NCBI GenBank assembly: GCA_041391765.1
Contig: JAWKNJ010000030.1
Coordinates: 4,609-68,608, forward strand
DNA: 64,000 nt
Direction of reading: 5' to 3'
Source of the DNA: SHAN690 sp041391765
Lineage (GTDB): Bacteria; Bacteroidota; Bacteroidia; Flavobacteriales_G; Salibacteraceae
A program made the position numbers and the translations under genes. How positions within the stretch are numbered: position 1 is the stretch's first letter; every line of letters begins with the position of its first letter. This document shows positions 43,475 to 52,740 of this stretch, piece by piece. Under the pieces are notes generated by a model. That model saw nothing but the letters and a program-made list of their open reading frames with translations, did no database searches and was not told the DNA's origin.

Positions 43475-44842
43475 CTAAAAGGCATGCTCAAATATGAAGA
43501 AGAACTGATGGTCTTCCTGAGAAACAGCATAATCCAAGCGAAGGATGGTACTGAGATTCCACGCAACACGAAGACCAATGCCTTCAGACACTCTGAGGCG
43601 ATTGATATTTAATGCATCCGATGGCTGCTGAAATACACTGCCGGCATCCACGAATGGGACAGCACTTAATGCGATATCCTGTTTCAGAACACTAAAATCA
43701 AGGAATCGTGTCCTAAGCTCAGAGTTGAAGAAATACATGCCACGATCCAGAAAGCGACTTTGCTTATAGCCTCGCAGCGTATGCGCTCCGCCCAAACCTT
43801 CAATGCTTCCTTCTGAGCTCCATTCATCTTGGTATTCGAAGAACGGTGATTCACCAAATGTATAGCCGACTCCAAATCGATTGGCAAAAACCATCTTCTT
43901 CATCGCATTGGGAAATAGCTTATGGTAATATTTCACTTGCCCAAAGAGCTTATCCATATTGAAGTCAGAGCCCAAGGCGCGATTCGAAAACTCATTTGTG
44001 ATTTCGGCAAAAACTCCACGATTTGGATCCGGTTCGAAATCTCTGGTGTCATAGACAACTCCCAACTGCAAGAAGCTAATAGTCGACTTCCCTTCTCCTA
44101 ATAGACCGTTGTTCAGTTTGTCGTATTGAATTCTAGATAAACTATCACTTGGCGTGGTGATATCAAGTCCTGCTAGCTCACCACCAATGAGGATTCTCAT
44201 TTTACTATCTAGCATTGCGTATTCTCCACTCACATTCAGGATGTATTCCTGTTTGGTATAGTTGTTAAAGTCCGCATAGCCACCTGTCAAGCTGTTGCTG
44301 TAAGCATTATAAGTGGTCCCTTCAAAAGCCGGTTGTGGAATCTGATCCGCTTTCGAAATATTGCCTAAATCATCCAGCGTTCGATCCGTGATCCCGAAGT
44401 AGAGCAAGTTGGGATTGATCTCATACGCCAATTCTCCCCGAAGTCGCCATTTTGTCCGAAACAGGTAGGGCTTGTCAACGGTAAATGCGATCTCGCGTTG
44501 TTGGTTTGATGTGTTGAACAAGGCTACATCGATCTTCGTTAAATAGGGCGTGTATTCAAAAAAGGGATTGTCCCTTTTACCATTGAAAATGATCGATCCT
44601 TCTACACCATATCCAAATCCATTGATCGGGTCGCTGCTTATGTCGGGAATTCCGGTTAAGTAGGTGCCCTCACGTTTATCGGCCAACTCTAGTGAATCGA
44701 GTCGCTTGATGTGCGAAATGGTAAAGGGAAGGTTGTTGGTTGAATCAGTTTGTTGGGCAACTGCGGATAAACCAAAGCAAATGAATAAAGAAGTTAAGCG
44801 GGCTCGAAGTACCTCTGGTTTTCTGCTAGTTAATCGCGTCAT
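43475..44842 (-). CDS. Outer-membrane beta-barrel protein, BamA/surface-antigen type
   Basis: 455 residues: a signal peptide (LTSLFICFGLSAVAQ), then DUF5982-like and bacterial surface antigen barrel regions (GIPDISSDPINGFGYGVEGSIIFNG, FAEITNEFSNRALGSDFNMDKLFGQVKYY, LGGAHTLRGYKQSRFLDRGMYFFNSELRTRF, VPFVDAGSVF). The barrel ends in aromatic FFFIFEHAF. There are no POTRA domains, so it is not BamA itself. It is likely a porin-like or export barrel. Alone in transcription. Confidence 0.85.
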   Translation of the reverse strand: MTRLTSRKPEVLRARLTSLFICFGLSAVAQQTDSTNNLPFTISHIKRLDSLELADKREGTYLTGIPDISSDPINGFGYGVEGSIIFNGKRDNPFFEYTPYLTKIDVALFNTSNQQREIAFTVDKPYLFRTKWRLRGELAYEINPNLLYFGITDRTLDDLGNISKADQIPQPAFEGTTYNAYSNSLTGGYADFNNYTKQEYILNVSGEYAMLDSKMRILIGGELAGLDITTPSDSLSRIQYDKLNNGLLGEGKSTISFLQLGVVYDTRDFEPDPNRGVFAEITNEFSNRALGSDFNMDKLFGQVKYYHKLFPNAMKKMVFANRFGVGYTFGESPFFEYQDEWSSEGSIEGLGGAHTLRGYKQSRFLDRGMYFFNSELRTRFLDFSVLKQDIALSAVPFVDAGSVFQQPSDALNINRLRVSEGIGLRVAWNLSTILRLDYAVSQEDHQFFFIFEHAF

Positions 44843-44921
44843 TTCCAGCTCGAACGTACATTCAATTCAGAATGACCACGAATCAATTAACGTTTTGTTA
44901 GGCTAAGCAGCTCAAGGAGAA

Positions 44922-45989
44922 TCAGACCACTTTCTTTTCTATGTAATGTGAATTCATCAATGCCAACGCTCCCATGTATTTTAGACGGAAGGGCACTAGG
45001 TCTCCCACCTTTAGCTTTGGCTTGTCTCCAAGGTCAAGAACTATCATGTCCGAACTTGCTCCTATGATTTCAATGCCACGTTTTTCAGGGATAAGGAAGT
45101 CAGGGGAGATGTCCAATAGGCCCAAGTCCAAAATAGCTCGAAATGATGTCTTTCCGTAGTCACCTTCATTCACTTCAAACACTTCACCGGATGGGTTGGC
45201 TTCCATTTCACCCATTGGAACCTTTGGTTTTTCGATTAATTCGATGACCTCAGCGTACAGCATGATTACGTCCGACTTCATGCCCTTGATAGGTTCCATC
45301 GTAAAAAGGTTATTTCCAAAATAGAGTGTTTCACCAATCCTGAAATGATTAATACCTCGGGGTAGCTGTTTGTTGAATATCATTGGAATGACCACACTGG
45401 TTCCACCAGTTACATATGGTATTTTACGATCGAACTTCGCTTCTACCAGTTGCTTATAAAGGCTCAATTGAATCAGCTTGTCGTGAGATGGCATCACTCC
45501 ATGCAAACAGTTGAGGTTGGTTCCGAAGCTCACGACTTCGATGTTAGGTAGGCGAAATACCTGCTCATAGAAGCCCATCAATTCGTCTCCCATAACGCCT
45601 TCGCGTAGGTCGCCCATTTCTACCATGATGACCACTTTGTGAAGCCTGTTTTGTCGCTGAGCTTCCTCACTCAGCCATTGAATGGTTTCTATTTGTGTAT
45701 TGAAACTGACGTCAGCATATTTTACAATGCTTTTGATGCTTCTCTTGGCGGGCGGCTTTATGTAGACGGTTTGAATCTCCGGATTAATCTGCTTGACCAT
45801 CCGCAGGTTGCTGATGCGAGCATCACAGATCTCCCTTATGCCTGTTTCGCAAAGAATGCGCACGTAGTCGTAATTCCCACAGAGCATTTTTGAAACAATC
45901 GACCATTCGATATCGTGCTTTTTGAATAAGTCATCCAAATAGCGGTAGTTGTGTTCGAGTTTAGCTCTATTAAATGTTATAAATGCCAT
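44922..45989 (-). CDS. Alanine-racemase-fold PLP enzyme, ornithine-racemase-like
   Basis: 355 residues of a fold-type III PLP enzyme. The PLP lysine is probably in WSIVSKMLCGN. YADVSFNTQIETIQWLSEEAQR, VEMGDLREGVM, TGGTSVVIP and HFRIGETLYFG are typical of the Orr/YhfX branch rather than true alanine racemase. It is the last gene of a five-gene operon that also holds a bona fide alanine racemase, so it likely acts on another amino acid such as ornithine or lysine. The gap to the upstream gene is 31 bp. Confidence 0.85.
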   Translation of the reverse strand: MAFITFNRAKLEHNYRYLDDLFKKHDIEWSIVSKMLCGNYDYVRILCETGIREICDARISNLRMVKQINPEIQTVYIKPPAKRSIKSIVKYADVSFNTQIETIQWLSEEAQRQNRLHKVVIMVEMGDLREGVMGDELMGFYEQVFRLPNIEVVSFGTNLNCLHGVMPSHDKLIQLSLYKQLVEAKFDRKIPYVTGGTSVVIPMIFNKQLPRGINHFRIGETLYFGNNLFTMEPIKGMKSDVIMLYAEVIELIEKPKVPMGEMEANPSGEVFEVNEGDYGKTSFRAILDLGLLDISPDFLIPEKRGIEIIGASSDMIVLDLGDKPKLKVGDLVPFRLKYMGALALMNSHYIEKKVV

Positions 45990-46020
45990 GTTTTGTTTTT
46001 CTCAATTCGCAGTTCGTTGG

Positions 46021-47169
46021 TTACACCACCACTCGTGGAATAGACATTGGTAGCCGGGTGAGTAACTCATAGTTGAGCTGATTACTTGCCTCGCTGAACG
46101 AAGCAACAGATACATCAAGATCACCATCGTGACCAATCAGGGTAACTGTGTCACCTTTTGCAGGATTCGCGACTTCTGTCAGGTCAAGCGCAACGCTATT
46201 CATGTTTACGGTGCCTATCACAGGAACGCGTGTGCCATTCACTAATGCTCTTCCCTGGTTGCTAAGAGAGCGGCTGAACCCGTGACCGTAGCCTACCGGA
46301 GCAATTCCGATTTGCATGTCGCGCTGAGCAAGAAAGGAGGTTCCGTATCCTACAAAGTCACCCGTTTCCACGTGTTTTATACTCATGATTTCGCTTTTCC
46401 AGCTGATCAGTCGTTTGAGTGGATCGTTTTTGGATCCTTTGTTGCGGGTGTATTCAATGAAAACTTCCTGACTCGGCCAAAAGCCATACTGTAAGATTCC
46501 GATGCGCACCATGTCTAACATCATACTCGGAAATCGAAGACTTGCTGCGGAGCAGCACGTATGGCGATATTCCGGCTTTAAGCCTTGACGCTCAAGCGAG
46601 GTCAGCATTCGTTTGAATTTCTTGATCTGATCCTTGATGCGGTAATAGTTTCCGATGCTTTCGGCTCCGGCAAAGTGGGTGCAGATGCCTTTGAGCACGA
46701 AGAAGTCCGTACTTGATTTTAATTCCTTGATCGCTTGTTTCAATGCGCCATTGTCAAGCCCGGTTCGATTCATGCCCGTTTCCAACTCCAAATGCAGCTT
46801 GACCTTTTTCCCCAGATCTTCCGCAAGGCGTATTGCCTTATGAAGACGCTCGTTGTCAAAAACCCAGACCTCAATATTGTTGTCTATTGCCCACGCCAAG
46901 CCACCATCATCTACAGACCCCATGATCATGATCTCTGTTTCAGGGTGCTTCACATTAAATACCCGTTGCGCCTCGTCAGCGCTGAAAACGGCAAAGTGGT
47001 TTACTCCACATTGCTCTGCAAGAGGTACGTATTCCTCAATACCATGACCGTATGCATTGCCTTTTATAACGCAGCTGAGTCTGCGTTCCGAACCGATGAG
47101 GTCTCGAATGAACTTTAAATTATTCTCTAGTGCTTTTTGGTTGATCTCGATGAGGGAGGTTTCAAACAT
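46021..47169 (-). CDS. alr: Alanine racemase
   Basis: 382 residues with the PLP lysine in CVIKGNAYGHG, the catalytic tyrosine region FVGYGTSFLAQRDMQIGIAPVGYGHGFSR, and NMNSVALDLT in the C-terminal domain. It interconverts L- and D-alanine for peptidoglycan, or acts on a related amino acid in this operon. Its ATG overlaps the stop of the M20 gene (ATGA), so translation is coupled. No MurF fusion is present. Confidence 0.9.
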   Translation of the reverse strand: MFETSLIEINQKALENNLKFIRDLIGSERRLSCVIKGNAYGHGIEEYVPLAEQCGVNHFAVFSADEAQRVFNVKHPETEIMIMGSVDDGGLAWAIDNNIEVWVFDNERLHKAIRLAEDLGKKVKLHLELETGMNRTGLDNGALKQAIKELKSSTDFFVLKGICTHFAGAESIGNYYRIKDQIKKFKRMLTSLERQGLKPEYRHTCCSAASLRFPSMMLDMVRIGILQYGFWPSQEVFIEYTRNKGSKNDPLKRLISWKSEIMSIKHVETGDFVGYGTSFLAQRDMQIGIAPVGYGHGFSRSLSNQGRALVNGTRVPVIGTVNMNSVALDLTEVANPAKGDTVTLIGHDGDLDVSVASFSEASNQLNYELLTRLPMSIPRVVV

Positions 47170-48293
47170 CAGCTTGATATCAGATTTTGAATGGTGTGGT
47201 AGAACATGTTGATGCCCGTGTTTATGATCTCATCCGGGAAATCGTAATCAGGATTATGCAAGGCAGGGGAGTTTTCACCCGATCCGAGGCCAAACATGGC
47301 ACCTGGAATATGCTGGGTGAATAGTCCGAAATCTTCTCCCCATGGGAATGGTTTGACTCGTTCGGTTGATCGTAATTGAAGTTCGTGCGCGGCAGCAATG
47401 ATCTGATCCACCACGTGATGGTCGTTTTGATTGGCTGCGAACACAGCCACTATCTCTTTCTCAACCTTCAACTTATTCGAGTCGCCAATGGTGTCAACCA
47501 TTCCGCTGAACACCTCGCACACACGTTCCATTTTTTCTTGCTTCCAACTTCTGATGGTGAAATGGACTTCACCGTAGCCGGCTGAAATACCATAATCCTT
47601 GCTTCCGAGTGTACTATATACGGGCGTGATTAGCGCATAGTCTTCATGCTGTTCATCCACTACTTCCATGGTGCGTGCCATCTGAATGATCTCGCTTATG
47701 GCATAAGCAGGATTGAAGCCTTTGAGGGGCTCAGCGGCATGTGAAGTTTTTCCTTGCAATCGAATAATAAGGCTCTGAACAGCAGGTGTAAATCCATCTC
47801 GCTTCCACAGAATTTGATGAAGCGGAGCACCGGGAATATTGTGTAATGCAATGGCGTAGTCGTATTTTGAAGGATCAAAAACTGGATCCGCAATCACCGA
47901 TCGGGCCCCTTCTCCAATTTCTTCTGCCGGTTGAAACAGTACGTCCACACTACCTCTTGAATATGGTTCGGATAGCATTTTCATGATCAGTCCAACACCA
48001 ATTGTTGTGTGACCATCGTGTCCGCACTTGTGTGAAACCCCCGGTACTGTCGATTTGTGTTCAAATGAATTGATCTCTTGAATTGGAAGGGCGTCTATAT
48101 CCACACGAACCAGCACATGAGGACCTTCTCCAAATGTGAAAGAGTAGAGTAGGCCTGTGCCTCCCACATCTTTCGATCCGTTCGCATTTTGTTGCGCGAG
48201 CATTTCTCGAATGCGTTGTTGGGTCCCGTTTTCTTGTCCGCTCAGCTCTGGGTTCGCATGCAGTGTGCGTCTGAATGTTCTTAGGTCACTCAT
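47169..48293 (-). CDS. M20D family amidohydrolase (N-acyl amino acid deacylase-like)
   Basis: 374 residues. Metal ligands appear in SHKCGHDGHTTIG, VLFQPAEEIGEGARSVI and a late ALHNPDYDFPDE; the dimerisation domain lies in the middle (KTSHAAEPLKGFNPA). The family removes acyl groups from N-acyl amino acids or related amides. With a GNAT upstream and racemases downstream it may process an N-acetylated amino acid taken up by the SSS symporter. ATG at 48293. Confidence 0.92.
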   Translation of the reverse strand: MSDLRTFRRTLHANPELSGQENGTQQRIREMLAQQNANGSKDVGGTGLLYSFTFGEGPHVLVRVDIDALPIQEINSFEHKSTVPGVSHKCGHDGHTTIGVGLIMKMLSEPYSRGSVDVLFQPAEEIGEGARSVIADPVFDPSKYDYAIALHNIPGAPLHQILWKRDGFTPAVQSLIIRLQGKTSHAAEPLKGFNPAYAISEIIQMARTMEVVDEQHEDYALITPVYSTLGSKDYGISAGYGEVHFTIRSWKQEKMERVCEVFSGMVDTIGDSNKLKVEKEIVAVFAANQNDHHVVDQIIAAAHELQLRSTERVKPFPWGEDFGLFTQHIPGAMFGLGSGENSPALHNPDYDFPDEIINTGINMFYHTIQNLISS

Positions 48294-48330
48294 CAAATCA
48301 ATTTTGAATCAAGGTAGCGATTCATTGTAT

Positions 48331-48804
48331 TCACGGACGCTGCCAGCGCATTTCTAGATACTTGTTTGTAAAACCCAGTTTCTCATACAAGAATCTGGCA
48401 GGATTGTCCGGTTCTACGTGTAGTGCCACATTTCCATGACATAGCTTGAGTGCATTTTGCATCAACTCCTTTCCAAGACCCTGACCGCGATGTTTCCTGT
48501 TCACGGCTATGTAAACGAGTATGTTTTCAGGAATGTAGCCGGTCATACCGGTCTCGTTGATGACAACTGCTCCCGCAATGTCGTTCTCAATTATTCCAAG
48601 CAGCACAAAACCGCCCCTTTGATGAACATAGTTCAAACATTTCTGGATGTCCTGTTTTGGGTCACCGAATTGGTCGAGGTGCTCGTAGAGAAAATCTACA
48701 ATGCGCTCATCCGTGAATTCACCATCACGACCGCTCTGTTGATTGATGAGTTTTGGTTTCATATTGAGATCTGATTTTATCAATTGTTTAATGGTTTCAA
48801 GCAT
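48331..48804 (-). CDS. GNAT family N-acetyltransferase
   Basis: 157 residues: the acetyl-CoA site is in VYIAVNRKHRGQGLGKELMQNALKLC, followed by VEPDNPARFLYEKLGF. The substrate is unknown, but the operon (symporter, deacylase, racemases) points to an amino acid or amine. The ATG at 48804 overlaps the stop of the symporter gene by eight bases. Confidence 0.9.
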   Translation of the reverse strand: MLETIKQLIKSDLNMKPKLINQQSGRDGEFTDERIVDFLYEHLDQFGDPKQDIQKCLNYVHQRGGFVLLGIIENDIAGAVVINETGMTGYIPENILVYIAVNRKHRGQGLGKELMQNALKLCHGNVALHVEPDNPARFLYEKLGFTNKYLEMRWQRP

Positions 48805-50224
48805 ATTCCTGCATCATTCGATTCGTTACTAAGTATGTGAGGAAGGAGATCACAATTCCGAAGGCAATTGGATCCAATCCTAAAGGCAAGGTACAACTGC
48901 TGAAGGTGAGTCCTAATGTGACGATTCCACCGCTGATCATGGCTGCTAAAGCGGCATTGGCGTTGGGTTTTTTGCCATAGAGCGCAAAGAGGATGGGTAC
49001 GAATAATCCACTTACCATGAAGGCGTAGCTGTAGAGCATCAAATCGAGCACGTTGCGCATGAAGAGGCCGATGACCAGCGCTACAACTCCTATAACTAAC
49101 GTAGCCAGTTGGCTCACTCTCAACTCTTTTTCATCGCTAAGCTTGATGACACGATGAAGCAAATCGCTAACGACATTGCCCGAGCAAGCCATCAAACAGC
49201 TATCCGCAGTGCTCAGGATCGCGCTGAAATAGGCCGACATCATCAATCCGGTGAGTCCTACAGGTAAGATGGTTTTAAGTAAGAGTGGTAATCCCAACTC
49301 TGGGTCTAGTTCTGCGATGGTATCGAATCCACTTTGAGCAAACATGCCTTGATCTACTGCGATTCGGGCAAAGAGTCCCAGCAAGACACCCATGAACGCC
49401 ATGATCGGCCATTCAAAAATGCCCGCGATGTACCAAGCCTTGCGTGCTTGTTGTTCATTTCGGCAAGCGTATATCCTTTGGTAGAGTGTCATTCCGATAA
49501 ACCAAATCGGGATGATCGTGATTGCCCAATTCACAGCATCCTGCCATTCCAAATTCGTTAAACTCAATAGTTCAGGATGGACGGAACTTTGGATGCCTTC
49601 CCAGCCTCCAATGCTGGCGTATCCTAGTGGAAGTCCGATGAAGATCAACCCTGCCAGCAGGATGATCCATTGAATGGTATCAGTATAGATCACAGCTTTT
49701 AACCCACCTAGAACGGTGTATCCAACAGCAATCACTCCCATAATGATGAGTGCACCATTGATGCTGAGTTCATCGAAGGTGGCTGAGGCGAGTTTAGCTC
49801 CCGCTAGGATTTGGGAAGCCGTGAATCCAAGATAACCGATGGCTGAAATAATGGCCGCAACCACCGCAACCTTTGAATTGAAGATGTGTTCGAATACCTG
49901 CGGGAAGGTGAACAGGTTAATCTCTCTTCCAAGCTTAAAAACTCGCGGAACGAGAAAAACAGCAGCCAACCAAGCTCCGATCAATCCGGTGAACAGCATC
50001 CATGACCCGCTGATGCCCATGGTGAATCCGAGTCCACCCAAGCCGATAGAAAATCCACCACCAACGTCTGTTGCAACCACGGATAAACCGATGTGCCAAC
50101 TGCCGATGTTGCGACCACCCACATAGTAATCTTCCTTGCTTGTATTGGAACGGTAGAAATACCACCCAACGCCAAGCATGGCGAGCATGTAAGCAATAAA
50201 TATGCTGATATCGATCCAGTGCAT
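48797..50224 (-). CDS. Sodium:solute symporter (SSS family)
   Basis: 475 residues, about 13 TM helices, with the SSS signatures GWYFYRSNTSKEDYYVGGRNIG near the start, ATDVGGGFSIGLGGLGF and GLMMSAYFSAILSTADSCLMACSGNVVSDL. It should take up an organic solute (amino acid, betaine or carboxylate) with Na+. It is the first gene of the racemase operon and follows a leader of about 120 nt. Confidence 0.93.
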   Translation of the reverse strand: MHWIDISIFIAYMLAMLGVGWYFYRSNTSKEDYYVGGRNIGSWHIGLSVVATDVGGGFSIGLGGLGFTMGISGSWMLFTGLIGAWLAAVFLVPRVFKLGREINLFTFPQVFEHIFNSKVAVVAAIISAIGYLGFTASQILAGAKLASATFDELSINGALIIMGVIAVGYTVLGGLKAVIYTDTIQWIILLAGLIFIGLPLGYASIGGWEGIQSSVHPELLSLTNLEWQDAVNWAITIIPIWFIGMTLYQRIYACRNEQQARKAWYIAGIFEWPIMAFMGVLLGLFARIAVDQGMFAQSGFDTIAELDPELGLPLLLKTILPVGLTGLMMSAYFSAILSTADSCLMACSGNVVSDLLHRVIKLSDEKELRVSQLATLVIGVVALVIGLFMRNVLDLMLYSYAFMVSGLFVPILFALYGKKPNANAALAAMISGGIVTLGLTFSSCTLPLGLDPIAFGIVISFLTYLVTNRMMQEYA

Positions 50225-50349
50225 GCTACCTAGCGCTCTTGTCCCTTAATGGGCGAGCATTCGGTTTCCGGTTCCTTGTTGAAGGGAATGAACGGGTCTT
50301 TGTCTGATAAAAAGCATGCCTAGTTGTTTCGGATTCAGTAACGAGGGCA
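50225..50349 (-). promoter_or_regulatory. Structured 5' leader of the symporter-racemase operon
   Basis: Between the -7 box and the symporter ATG lie about 120 bases. They contain GCTC-GCCC-ATTAA-GGG-ACAA-GAGC (nested stem) and GCATGC-CTAG at 50314-50323. The latter can pair with the same palindromic hexamer and CTAG that span the start codon (50221-50233). A leader that can hide the start codon suggests translational control. I cannot match a known riboswitch class. Confidence 0.4.
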
Positions 50350-50357
50350 CAAAGATA
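50350..50357 (-). promoter_or_regulatory. Bacteroidota-type -7 promoter element of the symporter operon
   Basis: On the minus strand the sequence reads TATCTTTG, an exact TAnnTTTG match, about 125 bases upstream of the symporter ATG. Confidence 0.5.
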
Positions 50358-50374
50358 AGAATGTGAAATTGGGG

Positions 50375-51469
50375 CTACAGTTCGTACTCAACCTTCGTGG
50401 TTGATTCCAAACCATCTTTGTAATAATATCTGATGGAAGTGATGTAATTCGCCTCGTTGTAGTCGTACTCGTACCTGTTCTTAATCTCACCATTCCGCCT
50501 TACGGTCTCTTCAATAACCAAGCGTTTCTGATCATCGTAGCTTCGGTTTGAACCATTGCGCAACTTGCCATTGTGCTTCACCTTTCTGTAGGTGAGCATC
50601 ATGTCATGACTACCAGCGTATGTAGAGATGACATTCAATCGATCTTTCTTGTCGAATGACTTAATTTCCACAAGAGCCGTGTCCGGAAGGCTGTATTTTC
50701 TGATGGTGCGAATCACCCTTCCTTTCTTGTCTGTGCGTTCGGTGATTTCTACCAAATAATCGTTTTCGGTTTCTTTCCAGGTACAGTAATTGGTTTCCCA
50801 TTTACTATCGGCTTTGATGCGCTCACCTTCTTGATCGCAGTTATAGTCCACATGTGATAATAGCTTGCCCTTTTTGTTGTAGGAAAAGAACTCCGCCAAT
50901 TGACATTCGCTTTGGTAGCTGTATTTCCATAGATGGGTTTGCCTGTCATTTTTACCGTAAAACTGAACCTGATCCACACAGCCGTTTTCATTGTAGATCC
51001 TTACGCCTTTGTCAGTTTGTTTGCCTCTCTTATTATAGTCCGTTCTTGAGATTGGCAATCCGGATTCATCATACGCATAGTCAGCCCACAATCTCATCTT
51101 ATTGCGGTGATTGAATAGCGTCACCTTTTGATAGTAGCCTCGGTCATTGTATTCAATTTCCAGTTTATTAATCCATTTACCGTTCTTGTTAGTATACCTC
51201 AGGGCGGTGATATCCTTGTTTTCATTAAACTCAGAAACGGTGGTCTTTTCCCGCTTCTTGTTTTTATGGTGATAGGTGATTTTCTTGTAATTGCCGGGGT
51301 CGTGCTGAACCGGATTGTCAATTCTGCTGAGAATTGGCACGTGATATCCCGTGTTGTTAGTGTACATCCTCACTTGCCATGGAACATCAAATTGGTCCAC
51401 GCGCTTTGTTTGTGAAAGCATCGGAAGCGTTATCACAATACCGACAATGATTGATACAAGATGTTTCAT
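50375..51469 (-). CDS. Secreted protein with YD/RHS-like repeats
   Basis: 364 residues: a signal peptide (MKHLVSIIVGIVITLPMLSQ) and then repeated beta-hairpin units of the pattern Y--NG---------YD--G (EIEYNDRGYYQKVTLFNHRNK, YAYDESGLPISRTDYNKRGKQ, YEYDYNEANYITSIRYYYKDG). It resembles the YD or MORN-variant repeats of Bacteroidota exported proteins. There is no toxin domain. Role unknown. Confidence 0.65.
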   Translation of the reverse strand: MKHLVSIIVGIVITLPMLSQTKRVDQFDVPWQVRMYTNNTGYHVPILSRIDNPVQHDPGNYKKITYHHKNKKREKTTVSEFNENKDITALRYTNKNGKWINKLEIEYNDRGYYQKVTLFNHRNKMRLWADYAYDESGLPISRTDYNKRGKQTDKGVRIYNENGCVDQVQFYGKNDRQTHLWKYSYQSECQLAEFFSYNKKGKLLSHVDYNCDQEGERIKADSKWETNYCTWKETENDYLVEITERTDKKGRVIRTIRKYSLPDTALVEIKSFDKKDRLNVISTYAGSHDMMLTYRKVKHNGKLRNGSNRSYDDQKRLVIEETVRRNGEIKNRYEYDYNEANYITSIRYYYKDGLESTTKVEYEL

Positions 51470-51523
51470 GATTGAAAAGTAGGATTTATATCCTAACGAT
51501 CAATCGATTAGCTTATTATTCTG

Positions 51524-52147
51524 TCAGTCATAGAACCCCTTTCCGCTGATAATCTTGGGAATGCACTTGTCAATGCGAGAGAAGCGGGTAGCGCTTTGTT
51601 TAGGCTGCGAAAAGTGTAAGATGTAGCCACGTTGCCGACCGGGTGTCAAGGCTTCAAATGCCGTCTTTAGATCAGGAAACTCTTTGAATCGAGTTTCTAA
51701 TTCATCTGGAATGGGCTCCAGTTCTTTTTTGAACTCCACTTTCTGACCTGCCTTTTCGAGCTCTATGGCTTCAAAGACGTAGGCCTTGATGGTCGACTCA
51801 AGCTTATTTATCTCATCCACGCTAGTGAACTTGAACAATCGGGCCGCCTGCGAATTTTCACCCGGTGAGTGGAGGAGGTGGGCTTCGTCCTGAAGCAGCG
51901 AACCTTTAAAAAAGCTCATGGCGCAATACTCCTTGAACGCGCTCACGATTAGGACATTATTGCCCATGTAGGTATAGCAGGGCACACTCCATTTCAATTC
52001 CTCCGTCAAGCCACATTCAAGGGCAATCGAGCGCAAAGCCACCAATTCATTGGGCCATAGGTGGACCTTGCACTGTGGCGTGCCGCCCAGCGGACAACGG
52101 CCGCAACCCTCGGCCAAATAGTGATCAATTTGAGGATTCTTCACCAT
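51524..52147 (-). CDS. YdeI/OmdA-associated protein, second copy
   Basis: 207 residues, homologous to the gene just upstream. The DUF1801-like part (LKWSVPCYTYMGNNVLIVSAFKEYCAMSFFKGSLL) is followed by the YdeI-type C-terminal part (ALTPGRQRGYILHFSQPKQSATRFSRIDKCIPKI). Unlike its neighbour it begins with a Cys-rich segment (GCGRCPLGGTPQCKVH) that could bind a metal. It is the last gene of the ArsR operon, five bases from the previous one. Confidence 0.85.
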   Translation of the reverse strand: MVKNPQIDHYLAEGCGRCPLGGTPQCKVHLWPNELVALRSIALECGLTEELKWSVPCYTYMGNNVLIVSAFKEYCAMSFFKGSLLQDEAHLLHSPGENSQAARLFKFTSVDEINKLESTIKAYVFEAIELEKAGQKVEFKKELEPIPDELETRFKEFPDLKTAFEALTPGRQRGYILHFSQPKQSATRFSRIDKCIPKIISGKGFYD

Positions 52148-52152
52148 AGGTT

Positions 52153-52740
52153 TTAGTCGTCCATGCCTTTACCGTTCATGATGTGGTGCAAGTATTTCTC
52201 AATACGCGCTTCGCGGGTCTTGGCTTGCTTGGCCTGAGAAAAGTAGAGCAGATAGCCGCGCTGTCTTCCGGGGGTCAAGGATTCAAATGCTTTTTTCAGA
52301 TCTGGAAAGTCGCTGAGCCTTTTACTGAATTCTTCCGGCATCGGAAACGACTTGGTTTCCTTGAACTCAACCTTCAAACCGGCCTTTTCCACCTCAATGG
52401 CTTCTTGGATATAGGTCTTCAATTCTTTCTCGATGGCCTGAATTTCATTGAGTCCTGTGAATCGAATTTGCCGCGCAGACTGCACGTTTTCAGTCTGTTG
52501 AATCAAAATGCCGTCCGGATCTTTTAGTAGTGCCCCCTTGTGAAACAAGTACGCGCAATATTCCTTGAAGCCGTGAATCAAAAACACGTTGGCTTTATTG
52601 TAGATGTAGCATGGACAACCCCATTTTAGCTCTTCAGTAAGGCCACTGTCAAGTGCGATGCTTCTCAGCTTGGCATACTCCTGTTTCCAGGGCGTGTTTT
52701 TCTCAAAAAACCAGTCGACTTTCGGATTCGGTTCGCTCAT
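52153..52740 (-). CDS. YdeI/OmdA-associated protein, first copy
   Basis: 195 residues with the same two parts as its neighbour: LKWGCPCYIYNKANVFLIHGFKEYCAYLFHKGALL and SLTPGRQRGYLLYFSQAKQAKTREARIEKYL. Relatives are described as bacteriocin-protection-like, but no mechanism is established. The ATG at 52740 overlaps the DoxX stop (ATGA); a much longer in-frame extension to 52902 runs through doxX and is an artefact. The two copies are probably a tandem duplication. Confidence 0.87.
   Translation of the reverse strand: MSEPNPKVDWFFEKNTPWKQEYAKLRSIALDSGLTEELKWGCPCYIYNKANVFLIHGFKEYCAYLFHKGALLKDPDGILIQQTENVQSARQIRFTGLNEIQAIEKELKTYIQEAIEVEKAGLKVEFKETKSFPMPEEFSKRLSDFPDLKKAFESLTPGRQRGYLLYFSQAKQAKTREARIEKYLHHIMNGKGMDD

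Noticed and set aside
48797..50224. A known riboswitch class in the symporter leader
   Set aside because: I could not match conserved cores of SAM, TPP, cobalamin, glycine, lysine or preQ1 riboswitches; only generic pairing is visible.
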